From: JAGDMJ01 sp963809695
GTDB lineage: Bacteria > Bacteroidota > Ignavibacteria > UBA10030 > UBA6906
Assembly (NCBI GenBank): GCA_963809695.1
Contig: CAWEKI010000010.1
Span: 558,001-622,000 of the forward strand
DNA length: 64,000 bases
Direction: 5' to 3'
Shown: piece after piece, positions 1-8,658 of the stretch
How the letters are laid out: each line of letters begins with the position of its first letter
Numbering within the stretch: the first letter of the stretch is position 1
Position numbers and translations under genes: made by a program
The notes under the pieces: model-generated
Told to the model about the DNA's origin: nothing
What the model saw: only the letters and a program-made list of their open reading frames with translations
The model's database searches: none

Positions 1-509
1 GAAGTATGATCGCTGAGCGAAGGAATCAGCCTCTTTCCCATCTCATAGAGACCAAAGAGTGCTCCGACGTACAGAAGATCTCCGGCAAGTGTATTCCGGA
101 GGAACGGAATCGCAGCCACGTAGCACTGGACCAGTCCGCTGAGCGATTGGTCGTACATGTATGGCGGGCTCAGCCAGACCCCGAAGTTTGTGATCAGGTA
201 AAACAGGACCGAACCGGTGACGCTCGCGCCGATCGTGGACAACACGCCGCGGTGGTTCCGGAGCCAGAGTCCAATAAGGCCGATCATGAGGAAACTGGCA
301 TAGACCCAGAGCGCTGTTGAGTGAAACCCGATGAACCAATCCGTAATGAGCATGGCGGCCATGGGGACAACGAAGGAGAGCCTGCGATCCAGATACACGC
401 CTCCGAACAGCGCGAGCGCAGTTACCGGAACCATGTTCGGCGGATGGGGCAGCATCCGTGAGAGTGCCGCGGCGAGAATCAGGACAAATGCATAGATGTA
501 ACGCGACAT
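1..509 (-). CDS. DUF6580-type membrane protein, probable transporter (3' end outside window)
   Basis: Reads from an ATG at 509, with a clear AGGAGG site just upstream, through position 1 without a stop, so about 169 residues are visible. The start has the family signature LSRMLPHPPNMVPVTALALF, followed by several hydrophobic helices typical of a small integral membrane protein. DUF6580 is annotated as a putative transport family of unknown function and has the size and topology of ECF-transporter S components. Its mRNA leader carries a cobalamin riboswitch, so I infer a role in B12, corrinoid or cobalt uptake. No ECF ATPase or T component lies next to it in this window. The family call is fairly sure; the substrate is inferred only from regulation. 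Confidence 0.75.
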   Translation of the reverse strand, partial: MSRYIYAFVLILAAALSRMLPHPPNMVPVTALALFGGVYLDRRLSFVVPMAAMLITDWFIGFHSTALWVYASFLMIGLIGLWLRNHRGVLSTIGASVTGSVLFYLITNFGVWLSPPYMYDQSLSGLVQCYVAAIPFLRNTLAGDLLYVGALFGLYEMGKRLIPSLSDHT

Positions 510-552
510 GGAACCTCCTGTAATGAAATAATGAATATCAATTCGGCGCATA

Positions 553-586
553 AACAAAAAACCCGGCCGGGGAAGGACGGCCGGGA
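553..586 (-). terminator. Rho-independent terminator in riboswitch leader
   Basis: On the minus strand an 8-bp GC-rich inverted repeat (CCCGGCCG with CGGCCGGG) is followed by a TTTTTTGTTT tract. It sits between the riboswitch aptamer and the DUF6580 start codon, as expected for a transcriptional expression platform that stops elongation when cobalamin is bound. Confidence 0.85.
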
Positions 587-647
587 GCACGAAACCCGTT
601 CTTACTCCATCCATCCCTTCCCGCGAAGGTTTCTTCGGATGGGCTCT

Positions 648-810
648 GGCAGGTCTCCTGACTCATGACATCACTCTTGCCTCGTCTTCCCGGGCCGGCG
701 CGAGCCGATCCTCCAGTGACGGACAAGCAATATTGTCATTTACAGTTGCGGGGCAGCTTCCGGTTTGAACGGAATTCCCTTTTCATCCCGTGCTTGAAAC
801 GGGACACCAG
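648..810 (-). promoter_or_regulatory. Cobalamin (B12) riboswitch aptamer
   Basis: On the minus strand the conserved blocks occur in order: GATGAAAAGGGAA, GAAGCTGCCCCGCAACTGTAA, GTCACTGG, CCGGGAAGACG, and the terminal AGTCAGGAGACCTGCC, which is the B12-box end of the family. A sigma70-like promoter lies just upstream and an intrinsic terminator downstream, ahead of the DUF6580 gene. This is a standard OFF switch on adenosyl- or aquo-cobalamin; which form binds cannot be told by eye. Confidence 0.93.
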
Positions 811-837
811 CGCCTCAAGAGCTAAAAAACCTTTTGG

Positions 838-866
838 AATATACGGCAGTGAACCTGCATTGTCAA
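838..866 (-). promoter_or_regulatory. Promoter of the riboswitch/DUF6580 transcript
   Basis: Minus-strand TTGACA (861-866), a 17-bp spacer, then TATATT (838-843). Predicted transcription would begin about 20 nt before the first recognisable riboswitch block. Confidence 0.75.
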
Positions 867-894
867 GCGCCGTCGGCAAATTGTGGCGACCTTC

Positions 895-985
895 ATACCG
901 GCCGAATTTTCCTTTGCACTCGGGACAAATGCTGTGCGTAAAACCCACCTCGGCATGAGCCGAGAGAAACTCCTCAAGGCGAAGA
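895..985 (-). pseudogene. Relic of a sensor/regulator C-terminus (SHGICP-type tail)
   Basis: The minus strand here encodes LRLEEFLSAHAEVGFTHSIC followed by PECKGKFG. This closely matches the short C-terminal tail of many PAS/GAF sensor and response-regulator proteins (W-x-x-IEEYIxxHSExxFSHGICPEC). An in-frame stop lies directly upstream and no start, receiver, PAS or kinase domain is present, so it looks like the last ~30 codons of a lost gene. The riboswitch promoter now follows it. The match is from memory of the motif, not a search. Confidence 0.45.
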
Positions 986-1022
986 CCCCCAGATCACCGC
1001 GGACAAGAATGAAAGGAGCGAG

Positions 1023-1835
1023 TCAAACCCGCAGTGCAGATGACCGAGGGGATTCCTGGCTGAGTGCGTTCTTGAACTCCCGCACCCAGGCTTGAAGATC
1101 GCGGGGACCCGTCGATTGCCCGATCTTGCGGATCAAGGCGCTCCCGATGATAACCCCATCGGCTTCATGCACCAGGTGCCGCGCACTCTCCGGTGAAGAA
1201 ATCCCGAATCCCACCAACAGGGGGTTGCGCCGTAGAAGCCGCCGTACCTTCCCCACATACTCCTGCGAAGGGTTCTTTCCCGTTGATCCGGTCACACCCG
1301 TCGTAGAGACACAATAGACAAATCCCCGCGAAGCTTCATCAATCGCGCGAATCCGTTCGGGCGATGACGTCGGCGTCACGAGCAGAATCTGCGAAAGCCC
1401 GGCAGCGGTACATTCAACCGCAAAGCGGCCGGCTTCCTCGAGTGGCAACTCGGGCAGGATGATGCCATCGACGCCGCACTCGCCTGCAGCCGCGAAGAAA
1501 TCCCTCACCCCGTAGCTGAGGATCGGGTTCAGATAACCCATGAGCACGATGGGTATCTCCGAGTTGGACCGGATTGCCGCAACGTCTTCCAGGATGCTCT
1601 GAAGATGCGCCCCGTTCGCCAGGGCGACGGAGGAACTCTCCTGAATCACCGGCCCATCGGCAAGCGGGTCGGAAAATGGCATGCCGATCTCGACGATGTC
1701 CGCTCCCCCCTGTTCAAGGACAGGCACGAGGTGCACGGCCGAATGGAGTTCCGGGTAGCCCCCCGTGACAAAGAGCGCGAGCGCCTTTTCCTTCCGGCTA
1801 CTCAGCGACGCAAGTATGTTTTCGATCTTTCCCAT
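1023..1835 (-). CDS. trpA: Tryptophan synthase alpha subunit
   Basis: TrpA cleaves indole-3-glycerol phosphate to indole and glyceraldehyde-3-phosphate and channels indole to TrpB. The 270-residue protein is full length for the family. The catalytic residues fall at the canonical positions E49 and D60 in VEIGMPFSDPLADGP, and the phosphate-binding loops (VGFGISSPE, GVIIGSALI) are present. Its ATG overlaps the trpB stop (TAATG), so the two are translationally coupled. It is the last gene of the operon; no clear hairpin terminator follows. Confidence 0.97.
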   Translation of the reverse strand: MGKIENILASLSSRKEKALALFVTGGYPELHSAVHLVPVLEQGGADIVEIGMPFSDPLADGPVIQESSSVALANGAHLQSILEDVAAIRSNSEIPIVLMGYLNPILSYGVRDFFAAAGECGVDGIILPELPLEEAGRFAVECTAAGLSQILLVTPTSSPERIRAIDEASRGFVYCVSTTGVTGSTGKNPSQEYVGKVRRLLRRNPLLVGFGISSPESARHLVHEADGVIIGSALIRKIGQSTGPRDLQAWVREFKNALSQESPRSSALRV

Positions 1836-3052
1836 TACCTTTTTCTGCCTCGCATTTCAGAAAGGGTCACGATATCCTTATCCCCTCTCCCTGAGACATT
1901 CACGACAACGAGTTCATCCTTCGCGGTTTCCGGCATGAGGGTCTCAAGATATGCAAGGGCATGTGCGGTTTCCAGAGCCGGAAGGATGCCTTCCAGACGA
2001 GCAAGCCGGTAGGCAGCCTCCACCGCCTCACCATCGGTCACTGCCACGTATTGCACACGACCTGTATCCTTGAGCGCGCTATGCTCCGGCCCAACGCCGG
2101 GATAGTCCAGGCCAGCCGAGATCGAATGCGCCAGCTGGACCTGGCCATGTTCATCCTGCAACAGGTAACTGAACGATCCATGCAAAACGCCAGGCCGCCC
2201 CCTTGAGAGTGTGGCGGCGTGCCGGACTGTGTCCAGTCCCTCGCCGGCAGCTTCGACGCCGTACATCCTCGCCTCCGTGGAGAGAAACGAATAGAAGAGC
2301 CCCATGGCGTTGCTCCCGCCGCCAACGCAGGCGACAAGGATGTCTGGAAGCGCTCCTTCTGCCTGATCCATCTGGAGCCAGCTCTCCTGCCCGATCACCG
2401 ACTGGAAGTCACGCACCATTGCGGGATAGGGATGCGGGCCGACGACCGAGCCGATGATGTAGAACGTATCTTCAACGTTCGTCACCCAATCGCGTATGGC
2501 CTCGCTCGTGGCATCTTTCAATGTACGGCTGCCGGTTCGAACAGGTACCACCTCCGCGCCGAGCATTTCCATCCGTTGCACGTTGAGCTTCTGCCGCTGC
2601 ATGTCCTCTTCCCCCATGTACACCACGCACTGCAGCCCCATCTTCGCTGCGACGGTGGCAGTGGCAACGCCATGCTGACCTGCTCCCGTCTCTGCAATGA
2701 TCCGCGTCTTTGAAGAACGCTTCGCCAGCAGGATCTGGCCGATGGTGTTGTTGATCTTGTGCGCACCGGTGTGGCAGAGGTCTTCTCGTTTCAGATAAAT
2801 CTTTGCGCGGCCATAATGGGCTGTCAGCCTGTCCGCATAGGTGAGCGGCGTCGGGCGCCCCGCATACGTGTTCAACAGGGTTGAGAACTGGGCCTGAAAC
2901 TCGGGGTCAACTCTCGCGCCGGCGTAGAGGGCATCCAATTGCTGCAGAGCCGGGATGAGCGTCTCCGGCACAAAGCGCCCACCATACTGACCGAAATACC
3001 CGCGGTCATCAGGAAGCTGGTAATTCTCAAATCCTTGCCGGGGTTGGCTCAT
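1835..3052 (-). CDS. trpB: Tryptophan synthase beta subunit
   Basis: PLP enzyme that condenses indole with serine to give tryptophan. It has 405 residues, with the Schiff-base lysine K99 in LCHTGAHKINN, the PLP-phosphate loop VGGGSNAMG and the family end motif VNVSGRGDKD. It is the TrpB1 type that pairs with TrpA, not the stand-alone TrpB2. Overlaps aroF by four bases upstream and trpA downstream. Confidence 0.97.
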   Translation of the reverse strand: MSQPRQGFENYQLPDDRGYFGQYGGRFVPETLIPALQQLDALYAGARVDPEFQAQFSTLLNTYAGRPTPLTYADRLTAHYGRAKIYLKREDLCHTGAHKINNTIGQILLAKRSSKTRIIAETGAGQHGVATATVAAKMGLQCVVYMGEEDMQRQKLNVQRMEMLGAEVVPVRTGSRTLKDATSEAIRDWVTNVEDTFYIIGSVVGPHPYPAMVRDFQSVIGQESWLQMDQAEGALPDILVACVGGGSNAMGLFYSFLSTEARMYGVEAAGEGLDTVRHAATLSRGRPGVLHGSFSYLLQDEHGQVQLAHSISAGLDYPGVGPEHSALKDTGRVQYVAVTDGEAVEAAYRLARLEGILPALETAHALAYLETLMPETAKDELVVVNVSGRGDKDIVTLSEMRGRKR

Positions 3053-4080
3053 CCTGCCACCTCCACGTCTGCGGTGCGGTCGACGACCGCTGCGATTTGA
3101 CGTATCTTTTCCATCAGTTCCTTGAAGCGATGTGGCTTCAGTGACTGGTAGCCATCGGAAAGCGCCGTTGCCGGATCCGGATGGACTTCGATCATGATGC
3201 CGTCCGCCCCCGCAGCAATCCCCGCCAGCGCCATGGCGCTAACTCCCTCCCACATCCCAATCCCATGGCTTGGATCCACAATGACGGGAAGATGAGAGAG
3301 CTTCTTGATTACGGGGATTGCATTGAGATCCAGCGTGTTCCGCGTGGCGGGCTCAAACGTGCGGATCCCTCGTTCGCACAGAATGACATTGAAATTCCCT
3401 CGGGCGAGGATATACTCCGCCGCCATGAGCAGTTCCTCAATGGTGGCCGAGATCCCGCGCTTCAGCAGAACGGGGGTGCGCAGTTCACCCACCGCCTCCA
3501 GCAGGCCGAAGTTACTCATGTTTCTCGCCCCCACCTGGATGACATCGGCGACTTCGGCAACCGCGGTCAAAGTCAGAATATCCTTTACTTCCGTCACGAT
3601 CTTCAGTCCGGTCTCCGCTCGAGCCTCTCGAAGCAGCACCAACCCTTCTTCCTTCATCCCCTGAAAGGTATACGGTGATGTGCGCGGTTTGAACGCCCCT
3701 CCGCGCAAATACTTCGCACCTGCCTCTTTCACCGCACGTGCAGTCTGAATCAACTGGTCCCAGCTTTCCACGGAACAGGGACCGGCAATCACGGCGAGCT
3801 CCCTCCCTCCGATCACTTCGTTGCCGACCCGTATCTCCGAGTTATCCGGCTTGGCATCTCGCCCCACTAATTTGTATGGCTTCGACACCGGGATAGCCTC
3901 TTCGACCCCTGCCATTGTACTGAACTGTTCCGGGTTGATCTTGCCTGGATTCCCTGTGATACCGATGGCGACACGTTGCGCACCCGGGATCTCATGGGGA
4001 GTGTACCCCAGGCTGGCGATCTTCTCCTTGACCTGGAGTATCTCGTCCCGGGTTGCTTGTCGCTTCATGACGATCAGCAT
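3049..4080 (-). CDS. aroF: DAHP synthase, type I-beta (AroF/AroG-like with N-terminal regulatory domain)
   Basis: Condenses phosphoenolpyruvate and erythrose-4-phosphate into DAHP, the first step of the shikimate pathway. The 343 residues comprise an N-terminal ferredoxin-like domain of about 80 residues (start LIVMKRQATRDEI) and a TIM barrel with IAGPCSVES, RGGAFKPRTSPYTFQG, VLLKRG, CERGIRTFE and DPSHGIG. The layout matches the Thermotoga-type enzyme, whose small N-domain carries feedback control. Being inside the trp operon between trpF and trpB, its expression is tied to tryptophan demand. Start kept at 4080 because MLIVMK aligns with the N-terminus of Thermotoga homologues. Confidence 0.92.
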   Translation of the reverse strand: MLIVMKRQATRDEILQVKEKIASLGYTPHEIPGAQRVAIGITGNPGKINPEQFSTMAGVEEAIPVSKPYKLVGRDAKPDNSEIRVGNEVIGGRELAVIAGPCSVESWDQLIQTARAVKEAGAKYLRGGAFKPRTSPYTFQGMKEEGLVLLREARAETGLKIVTEVKDILTLTAVAEVADVIQVGARNMSNFGLLEAVGELRTPVLLKRGISATIEELLMAAEYILARGNFNVILCERGIRTFEPATRNTLDLNAIPVIKKLSHLPVIVDPSHGIGMWEGVSAMALAGIAAGADGIMIEVHPDPATALSDGYQSLKPHRFKELMEKIRQIAAVVDRTADVEVAG

Positions 4081-4712
4081 AAAGGCTCCTTCTTGACGTT
4101 ACGTCTGCAAAAGTCCATGGCATCAAACAGCCGTGCAATTTTTCCGGCATCCTTGACACCCGGAGATGACTCCACACCGCTGCTTACATCAATCGCATAT
4201 GGTGTCACCACGCGGATGGCCGCTGCCACATTGTCCGGCGCAATGCCACCACTCAGGATAATCTGTCCATACTTTTTTGCCGCAAGAGCAACTTCCCAGT
4301 TAAAGGTCTTCCCCGTCCCTCCATACGAACCTTCCACGTACGTATCCAACAGAAAACCGTCGGTATGAAACGCCGCGAGCAACGCCGTATCGAACTTCGG
4401 TTTCACGCGAAATGCTTTCCAGACCGGGAGCCCAAGCCCGGACGCCTCTTCCGGCGTCTCGTCGCCGTGAAGCTGGAGAAGCCGGATGCCCGTGGTCCGG
4501 ACCACTGCGTGGATCTCATCCCGGGTGGCGTTGACGAACACCCCGACCGGGGTCACGTGAGAGGGCAATGACCTGATGATTGCGCTCGCCTTTTCCGGGT
4601 CGATCCATCTCTTGCTCGACCGCACGAACACGAATCCCAGCGCATCGGCTCCCGCGCGCACGGCTATGGCTGCATCTTCCCTGCGTGTGATTCCGCAGAT
4701 CTTCACTTTCAT
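4074..4712 (-). CDS. trpF: Phosphoribosylanthranilate isomerase
   Basis: Catalyses the Amadori rearrangement of phosphoribosylanthranilate to CdRP. The 212-residue single-domain TIM barrel starts VKICGITRREDA, containing the catalytic Cys, and shows LQLHGDE, ILSGGIAPDN and the acidic DVSSGVE motif. It overlaps both neighbours by a few bases, as in a tightly coupled operon. Confidence 0.95.
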   Translation of the reverse strand: MKVKICGITRREDAAIAVRAGADALGFVFVRSSKRWIDPEKASAIIRSLPSHVTPVGVFVNATRDEIHAVVRTTGIRLLQLHGDETPEEASGLGLPVWKAFRVKPKFDTALLAAFHTDGFLLDTYVEGSYGGTGKTFNWEVALAAKKYGQIILSGGIAPDNVAAAIRVVTPYAIDVSSGVESSPGVKDAGKIARLFDAMDFCRRNVKKEPLC

Positions 4713-5503
4713 GAGGCCTCCCCTCCTACATCCTTAAGCAGCGCTGCCAATGCCCTTCCTGGTCGCTCATGCCGCATGAAGGCTTCCCCGATGAGCACGG
4801 CGTGGACGTCGCCGGCAATCAACCGCCGGAGATCATCGGCCGTGGAGATACCGCTCTCGCTCACCACTACCGTGTCCTTATCAAGAAGCGGCCGGAGCTT
4901 AAGTGAGATTGTAAGGTCTGTCGTGAACGTCACAAGGTCCCGGTTGTTGATCCCGATCATGTCGCATTTGACCCGGTCCAGAGACTTGATCTCTTCTTTC
5001 GTATGCACTTCCACGAGACATTCCAGGCCAAGCGTTGCTGCTTCGGCGTGAAGTTCGCACAGGAGTCCCGGCTCCAGGGCAGCGGCTATCAATAACACCG
5101 CATCGGCCCCATGGGCCCTTGCCTCAGTCAATTGATAGGAATCCAGGACAAAATCCTTGCGAAGGAGGGGAACGTTAACGAGGCTCCGGACCTGCGAGAG
5201 GCTGGCGAGACTACCCTGGAAGAATCTGGCATCTGTCAGCACAGAGAGTGCAGAGGCCCCGCCTGCAACGTAGTCGCGTGCGATGGCGGCGGGATCAAAG
5301 GGGTCGCGGAGGACCCCTTTTGACGGCGACGCCTTTTTGAGTTCGGCGATCACCCCGATGTGTCTCCCTCTCAGGCGATTCTTCAACGACAAGGTTCGCC
5401 TGCTGAACATCGGCATGTCCCTCAGTTGTTCCACAGGACATTCCTTCCTGCGGACGGCGAGCTCCTGCCGCTTGTGGAGAAGGATGGTCTCCAGCAGATT
5501 CAT
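4709..5503 (-). CDS. trpC: Indole-3-glycerol phosphate synthase
   Basis: Closes the indole ring by decarboxylative cyclisation of CdRP. The 264-residue protein has the diagnostic motifs VIAELKKASPSKG, PLLRKDFVLDSYQ, IGINNRDLVTF and VSESGI. It is separate from trpF here, not fused as in enterobacteria. Overlaps trpD upstream and trpF downstream by four bases each. Confidence 0.96.
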   Translation of the reverse strand: MNLLETILLHKRQELAVRRKECPVEQLRDMPMFSRRTLSLKNRLRGRHIGVIAELKKASPSKGVLRDPFDPAAIARDYVAGGASALSVLTDARFFQGSLASLSQVRSLVNVPLLRKDFVLDSYQLTEARAHGADAVLLIAAALEPGLLCELHAEAATLGLECLVEVHTKEEIKSLDRVKCDMIGINNRDLVTFTTDLTISLKLRPLLDKDTVVVSESGISTADDLRRLIAGDVHAVLIGEAFMRHERPGRALAALLKDVGGEAS

Positions 5504-6519
5504 GGCCGGTTGGAGAAGTCAATGAGCTTGTTCAGTGCAGCAAGCGCCCGGCCCGAATCGATGGATTCGACCGCTGCCGCGCTTGCAGCAAGAAGAGTGG
5601 CCGCCTTGCCTGCAATGAAAATGCCCAGGGCTGCATTGGCGACAACCACTTGCCTGCCCGGCGCCGGTTCGCCTTTCAGAATTGCCCCGGCGATAGCGGC
5701 ATTTTCCTGAGCGTCGCCTCCAACCATGGAGGAAGCTGGCTGCCGTTCCAGCCCAAATGAGCCCGGCGACAGGCTGTAGGAGCGAACAGTGCCGTCTGGC
5801 CCTGTCTCGTAAACTGAAGTGTCCCCCGAAGCTGTCACCTCATCCAGACCATCCTCGCTATGAACGACGCAGGCCCGGATCGTGGACAGACGTCCGAGGG
5901 CGCATGCCAGTGTGGCGGCAACATCCTGACGATACGTGCCCACCAGTTGCCTGCGGACACCCGCAGGGTTTGTGATGGGACCAAGCATGTTGAAAATCGT
6001 GCGCACTCCCAGCTCCACGCGGGGTTTCGCGGCAAATTTCATCGCCGGGTGGAAGAGCGGGGCGAACAGGAAGCCCACACCAATGCGATTGACACAATCC
6101 TGCACACGCTCCGCGGGAATCTGAATGTTGACGCCGAGTTCCCCCAGCACATCCGCGCTTCCGCTCCGGCTGGAAACCGACCGGTTCCCGTGCTTCGCCA
6201 CAGTGACTCCGGCTCCCGCGACGACAAAAGTAGCAACAGTCGATATATTGAACGTCCCCTGCCCGTCTCCCCCGGTTCCGCACATATCGATGGCATCAGG
6301 ATCATCAAGCTGCAGCCGGAGAGCCTTCGCGCGCATTGTTCTCGCGAAGCCGACCAACTCATCAACGGTCTCCCCTTTGGCACGGAGTGCAATCAGAAGC
6401 CCGGCGATCTGCGCGTCGGTTGCCTGCCCGGTCATGATACCTTCAAGAGCTTCAGATGCTTCGTCCGCCGTAAGGCCGGCCCCGCTCAGGCACTTGTCAA
6501 TATACTGCTTCATGGTCAT
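5500..6519 (-). CDS. trpD: Anthranilate phosphoribosyltransferase
   Basis: Transfers the phosphoribosyl group of PRPP to anthranilate. The PRPP loop CGTGGDGQGTFNIST, the KHGNRSVSSRSGSADVLGELG stretch (written across two adjacent motifs) and the VVHSEDGLDE motif are all visible. I chose the ATG at 6519, because it overlaps the trpG stop as ATGA; an upstream in-frame ATG at 6543 would lengthen the overlap without a better ribosome site. About 339 residues, normal for the family. Confidence 0.95.
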   Translation of the reverse strand: MTMKQYIDKCLSGAGLTADEASEALEGIMTGQATDAQIAGLLIALRAKGETVDELVGFARTMRAKALRLQLDDPDAIDMCGTGGDGQGTFNISTVATFVVAGAGVTVAKHGNRSVSSRSGSADVLGELGVNIQIPAERVQDCVNRIGVGFLFAPLFHPAMKFAAKPRVELGVRTIFNMLGPITNPAGVRRQLVGTYRQDVAATLACALGRLSTIRACVVHSEDGLDEVTASGDTSVYETGPDGTVRSYSLSPGSFGLERQPASSMVGGDAQENAAIAGAILKGEPAPGRQVVVANAALGIFIAGKAATLLAASAAAVESIDSGRALAALNKLIDFSNRP

Positions 6520-7085
6520 TGTTGCACCTGCAGCCAGTTGCAAATGATGTGTTCGCCCGAATCCGTAAGTATCGATTCAGGATGGAACTGCACGCCTTCG
6601 ATGGGATAGTTCCGGTGGCGCACCCCCATGATCACGCCGTCCGACGTCCGCGCAGTGACTTCCAGGACGGCGGGGATGCTTTCCGTCGAGATCACCAGCG
6701 AGTGATAGCGCGTGGCAGTGAATGGGTTTGCCACTCCGCGGTAGATGGTCCGTTCATCGTGAAAGATCTGCGATGTCCGCCCGTGCATGAGCGCGGGAGC
6801 ATGAACCACGTCGCCGCCGAACGCAAGGCCGATAGCCTGGTGACCCAAGCACACACCCAGGATCGGCACCCACTTGCCGCATGCGCGGATCAGGTCCACC
6901 GTCACGCCCGCATCTTCCGGCCGTCCGGGACCGGGCGAGATCAGAATTCTCTCCGGCTGCATCTGAACGACATCTGCCACGCGAATCTCGTCATTCCGTT
7001 TCACGACAAGGTCCTGCCGGTGCTTGCCCAGCAGTTGGACCAGGTTGAACGTGAACGAATCGTAATTGTCGAGAACCAGAATCAT
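6516..7085 (-). CDS. trpG: Anthranilate synthase component II (glutamine amidotransferase)
   Basis: Supplies ammonia from glutamine to TrpE. The class I amidotransferase of 189 residues starts ILVLDNYDSFTFNLVQ and has the catalytic triad C79 (LGVCLGHQ), H168 and E170 (VQFHPES). It may also serve as PabA, as in many bacteria with a single amidotransferase; no pabB is seen nearby. Four-base overlap with trpE. Confidence 0.94.
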   Translation of the reverse strand: MILVLDNYDSFTFNLVQLLGKHRQDLVVKRNDEIRVADVVQMQPERILISPGPGRPEDAGVTVDLIRACGKWVPILGVCLGHQAIGLAFGGDVVHAPALMHGRTSQIFHDERTIYRGVANPFTATRYHSLVISTESIPAVLEVTARTSDGVIMGVRHRNYPIEGVQFHPESILTDSGEHIICNWLQVQQ

Positions 7086-8584
7086 GACGCACCTCCCTCA
7101 GGAAGAGACGGGGTCACCGCCAGCGTCAGGCCCGCTGCGGCAAGGCCCAGGGCATCACGGAGCACCTGTGCTTTGTTGACAGTCTCCTGATACTCGTGCT
7201 CGGGCACCGAGTCTGCCACTATGCCCGCCCCTGCCTGGACGCGCAATCGATCATGGTGCGCGACGATCGTTCGGATCGCGATACAGGTGTCCAACGTGCC
7301 GTTCAGCCCCAGATACCCCACCGCCCCTGCATACGCAGCGCGGGGGCAGGCTTCCAGTTCGTGGATGATCTCCATCGCGCGCACCTTCGGGGCGCCGGAG
7401 ACCGTGCCGGCGGGAAAGCAAGCCTTCAGCGCATCAAGCGCCGTGCACCCGTTCCGGAGCGCTCCGCGAACTTCGGACACCAGATGCATCACATGCGAAT
7501 AGCGCTCCACGCGTTTGAGAACGGGCACGCGCACCGAGCCGAATTCCGAGATCCGGCCCACGTCGTTCCGCCCCAGGTCCACCAGCATGATATGTTCGGC
7601 GAGTTCCTTTTCATCGCGGAGCAGTTCGGCCGCCAGCGTTTCATCCTCTTCCGGTGTCGCACCCCGCTTTCGCGTCCCCGCGATCGGGAAAACCTCCACA
7701 GACGAGTTCCGTACCCGCACCAGAACCTCCGGGGAAGACCCGGCCATTTTCGTTGCCCCGAAATCGATGTAAAAGAGGTACGGGGAAGGGTTGATCAAAC
7801 GAAGAGCGCGGTACACAGCGAAGAGATCTCCGGCAAATGCAAGCTCGATGCGCCGAGAGAGCACCACCTGGAAAATATCCCCCTCACGAATGTATTGCTT
7901 CGCGCGCGAGACCGCCCGACAGAAGGATTCCTTGTCGGAAGCATCATCCGGTTCAGAAGGCCCGCACGAAAACGCGCGCGCCGGCGTGGCCGAGCGCCGG
8001 AGCCGGAGCACCATGGTCTCCACGGATTTCCTTCCTTCTTCGAATTGCTCGCGGAGCGCTCGCGCCGGATCCAGGACTACGTTATGCACGATCGTGATGC
8101 ACTGGTCACGGTGATCGAACCGGACGAACGATGTGAACAGGCCGAATACGGCATCGTCACCGTCGGATTCGAGGTGCACCACGGGAAGCCGCTCGAGATG
8201 CCGCACCGTGTCATATCCGAGGTAACCGACAAAACCACCGAGGAATCCTTCCAGTCCTGGCACGGACGCCTGGGTGAACTTCTCAAGCTGTTGGTTCATT
8301 GCCTGGAAGATAGTGCCGGGAATTTGTTTTGTCCCTGTGCGGTCGGAGATTTCGCATCCATCTCTTTTCGCACGCAGGATCATGTCCGGCCCGGCGCCGA
8401 TGAACGAATACCGGCCGATCCGCTCGTTCGGTTCGGCGCTTTCAAACAAAAACGAAGGCGCGCCGCCGTCGCGAAGCGTCATGTAGGTGGACACGGGTGT
8501 GTGCATATCGGCAAGCATGGTCTCGACCAGCGGCACGACGTTTGCCGATCCGGCAAGCGATTCGAACTGTTCGTAACTCGTCAT
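7082..8584 (-). CDS. trpE: Anthranilate synthase component I
   Basis: Converts chorismate and ammonia to anthranilate, the first committed step to tryptophan. I set the start at the ATG at 8584 (MTSYEQFESL); the longer frame back to 8647 would run through the attenuator hairpin. The 500-residue protein has the N-terminal feedback-site motif FLFESAE (LLES-like) and the chorismate-binding domain with GDIFQVVLSRR, AGSSPEVLVR, PIAGTRKRG and SGAPKVRAMEII. Expression is probably set by the leader peptide and terminator upstream. Confidence 0.95.
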   Translation of the reverse strand: MTSYEQFESLAGSANVVPLVETMLADMHTPVSTYMTLRDGGAPSFLFESAEPNERIGRYSFIGAGPDMILRAKRDGCEISDRTGTKQIPGTIFQAMNQQLEKFTQASVPGLEGFLGGFVGYLGYDTVRHLERLPVVHLESDGDDAVFGLFTSFVRFDHRDQCITIVHNVVLDPARALREQFEEGRKSVETMVLRLRRSATPARAFSCGPSEPDDASDKESFCRAVSRAKQYIREGDIFQVVLSRRIELAFAGDLFAVYRALRLINPSPYLFYIDFGATKMAGSSPEVLVRVRNSSVEVFPIAGTRKRGATPEEDETLAAELLRDEKELAEHIMLVDLGRNDVGRISEFGSVRVPVLKRVERYSHVMHLVSEVRGALRNGCTALDALKACFPAGTVSGAPKVRAMEIIHELEACPRAAYAGAVGYLGLNGTLDTCIAIRTIVAHHDRLRVQAGAGIVADSVPEHEYQETVNKAQVLRDALGLAAAGLTLAVTPSLPEGGAS

Positions 8585-8597
8585 CGAAGCTCCCAGA

Positions 8598-8630
8598 AAT
8601 AAAAAACCCTTCCGGGAGAACCAGGAAGGG
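8598..8630 (-). terminator. trp attenuator terminator
   Basis: Minus-strand stem CCCTTCC/GGAAGGG with a 10-nt loop, followed by TTTTTTATTT, placed between the leader peptide stop and the trpE start. Its position upstream of the whole operon makes it a regulated (attenuation) rather than an end-of-gene terminator. Confidence 0.85.
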
Positions 8631-8658
8631 CTGTGACACTCTGCCAAAATCTTGCGTG

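Noticed and set aside
7196..8602. 468-residue open frame on the plus strand opposite trpE
   Set aside because: It is the high-GC antisense shadow of trpE: Arg/His-rich, no ribosome site, no family motif, and trpE is certain.
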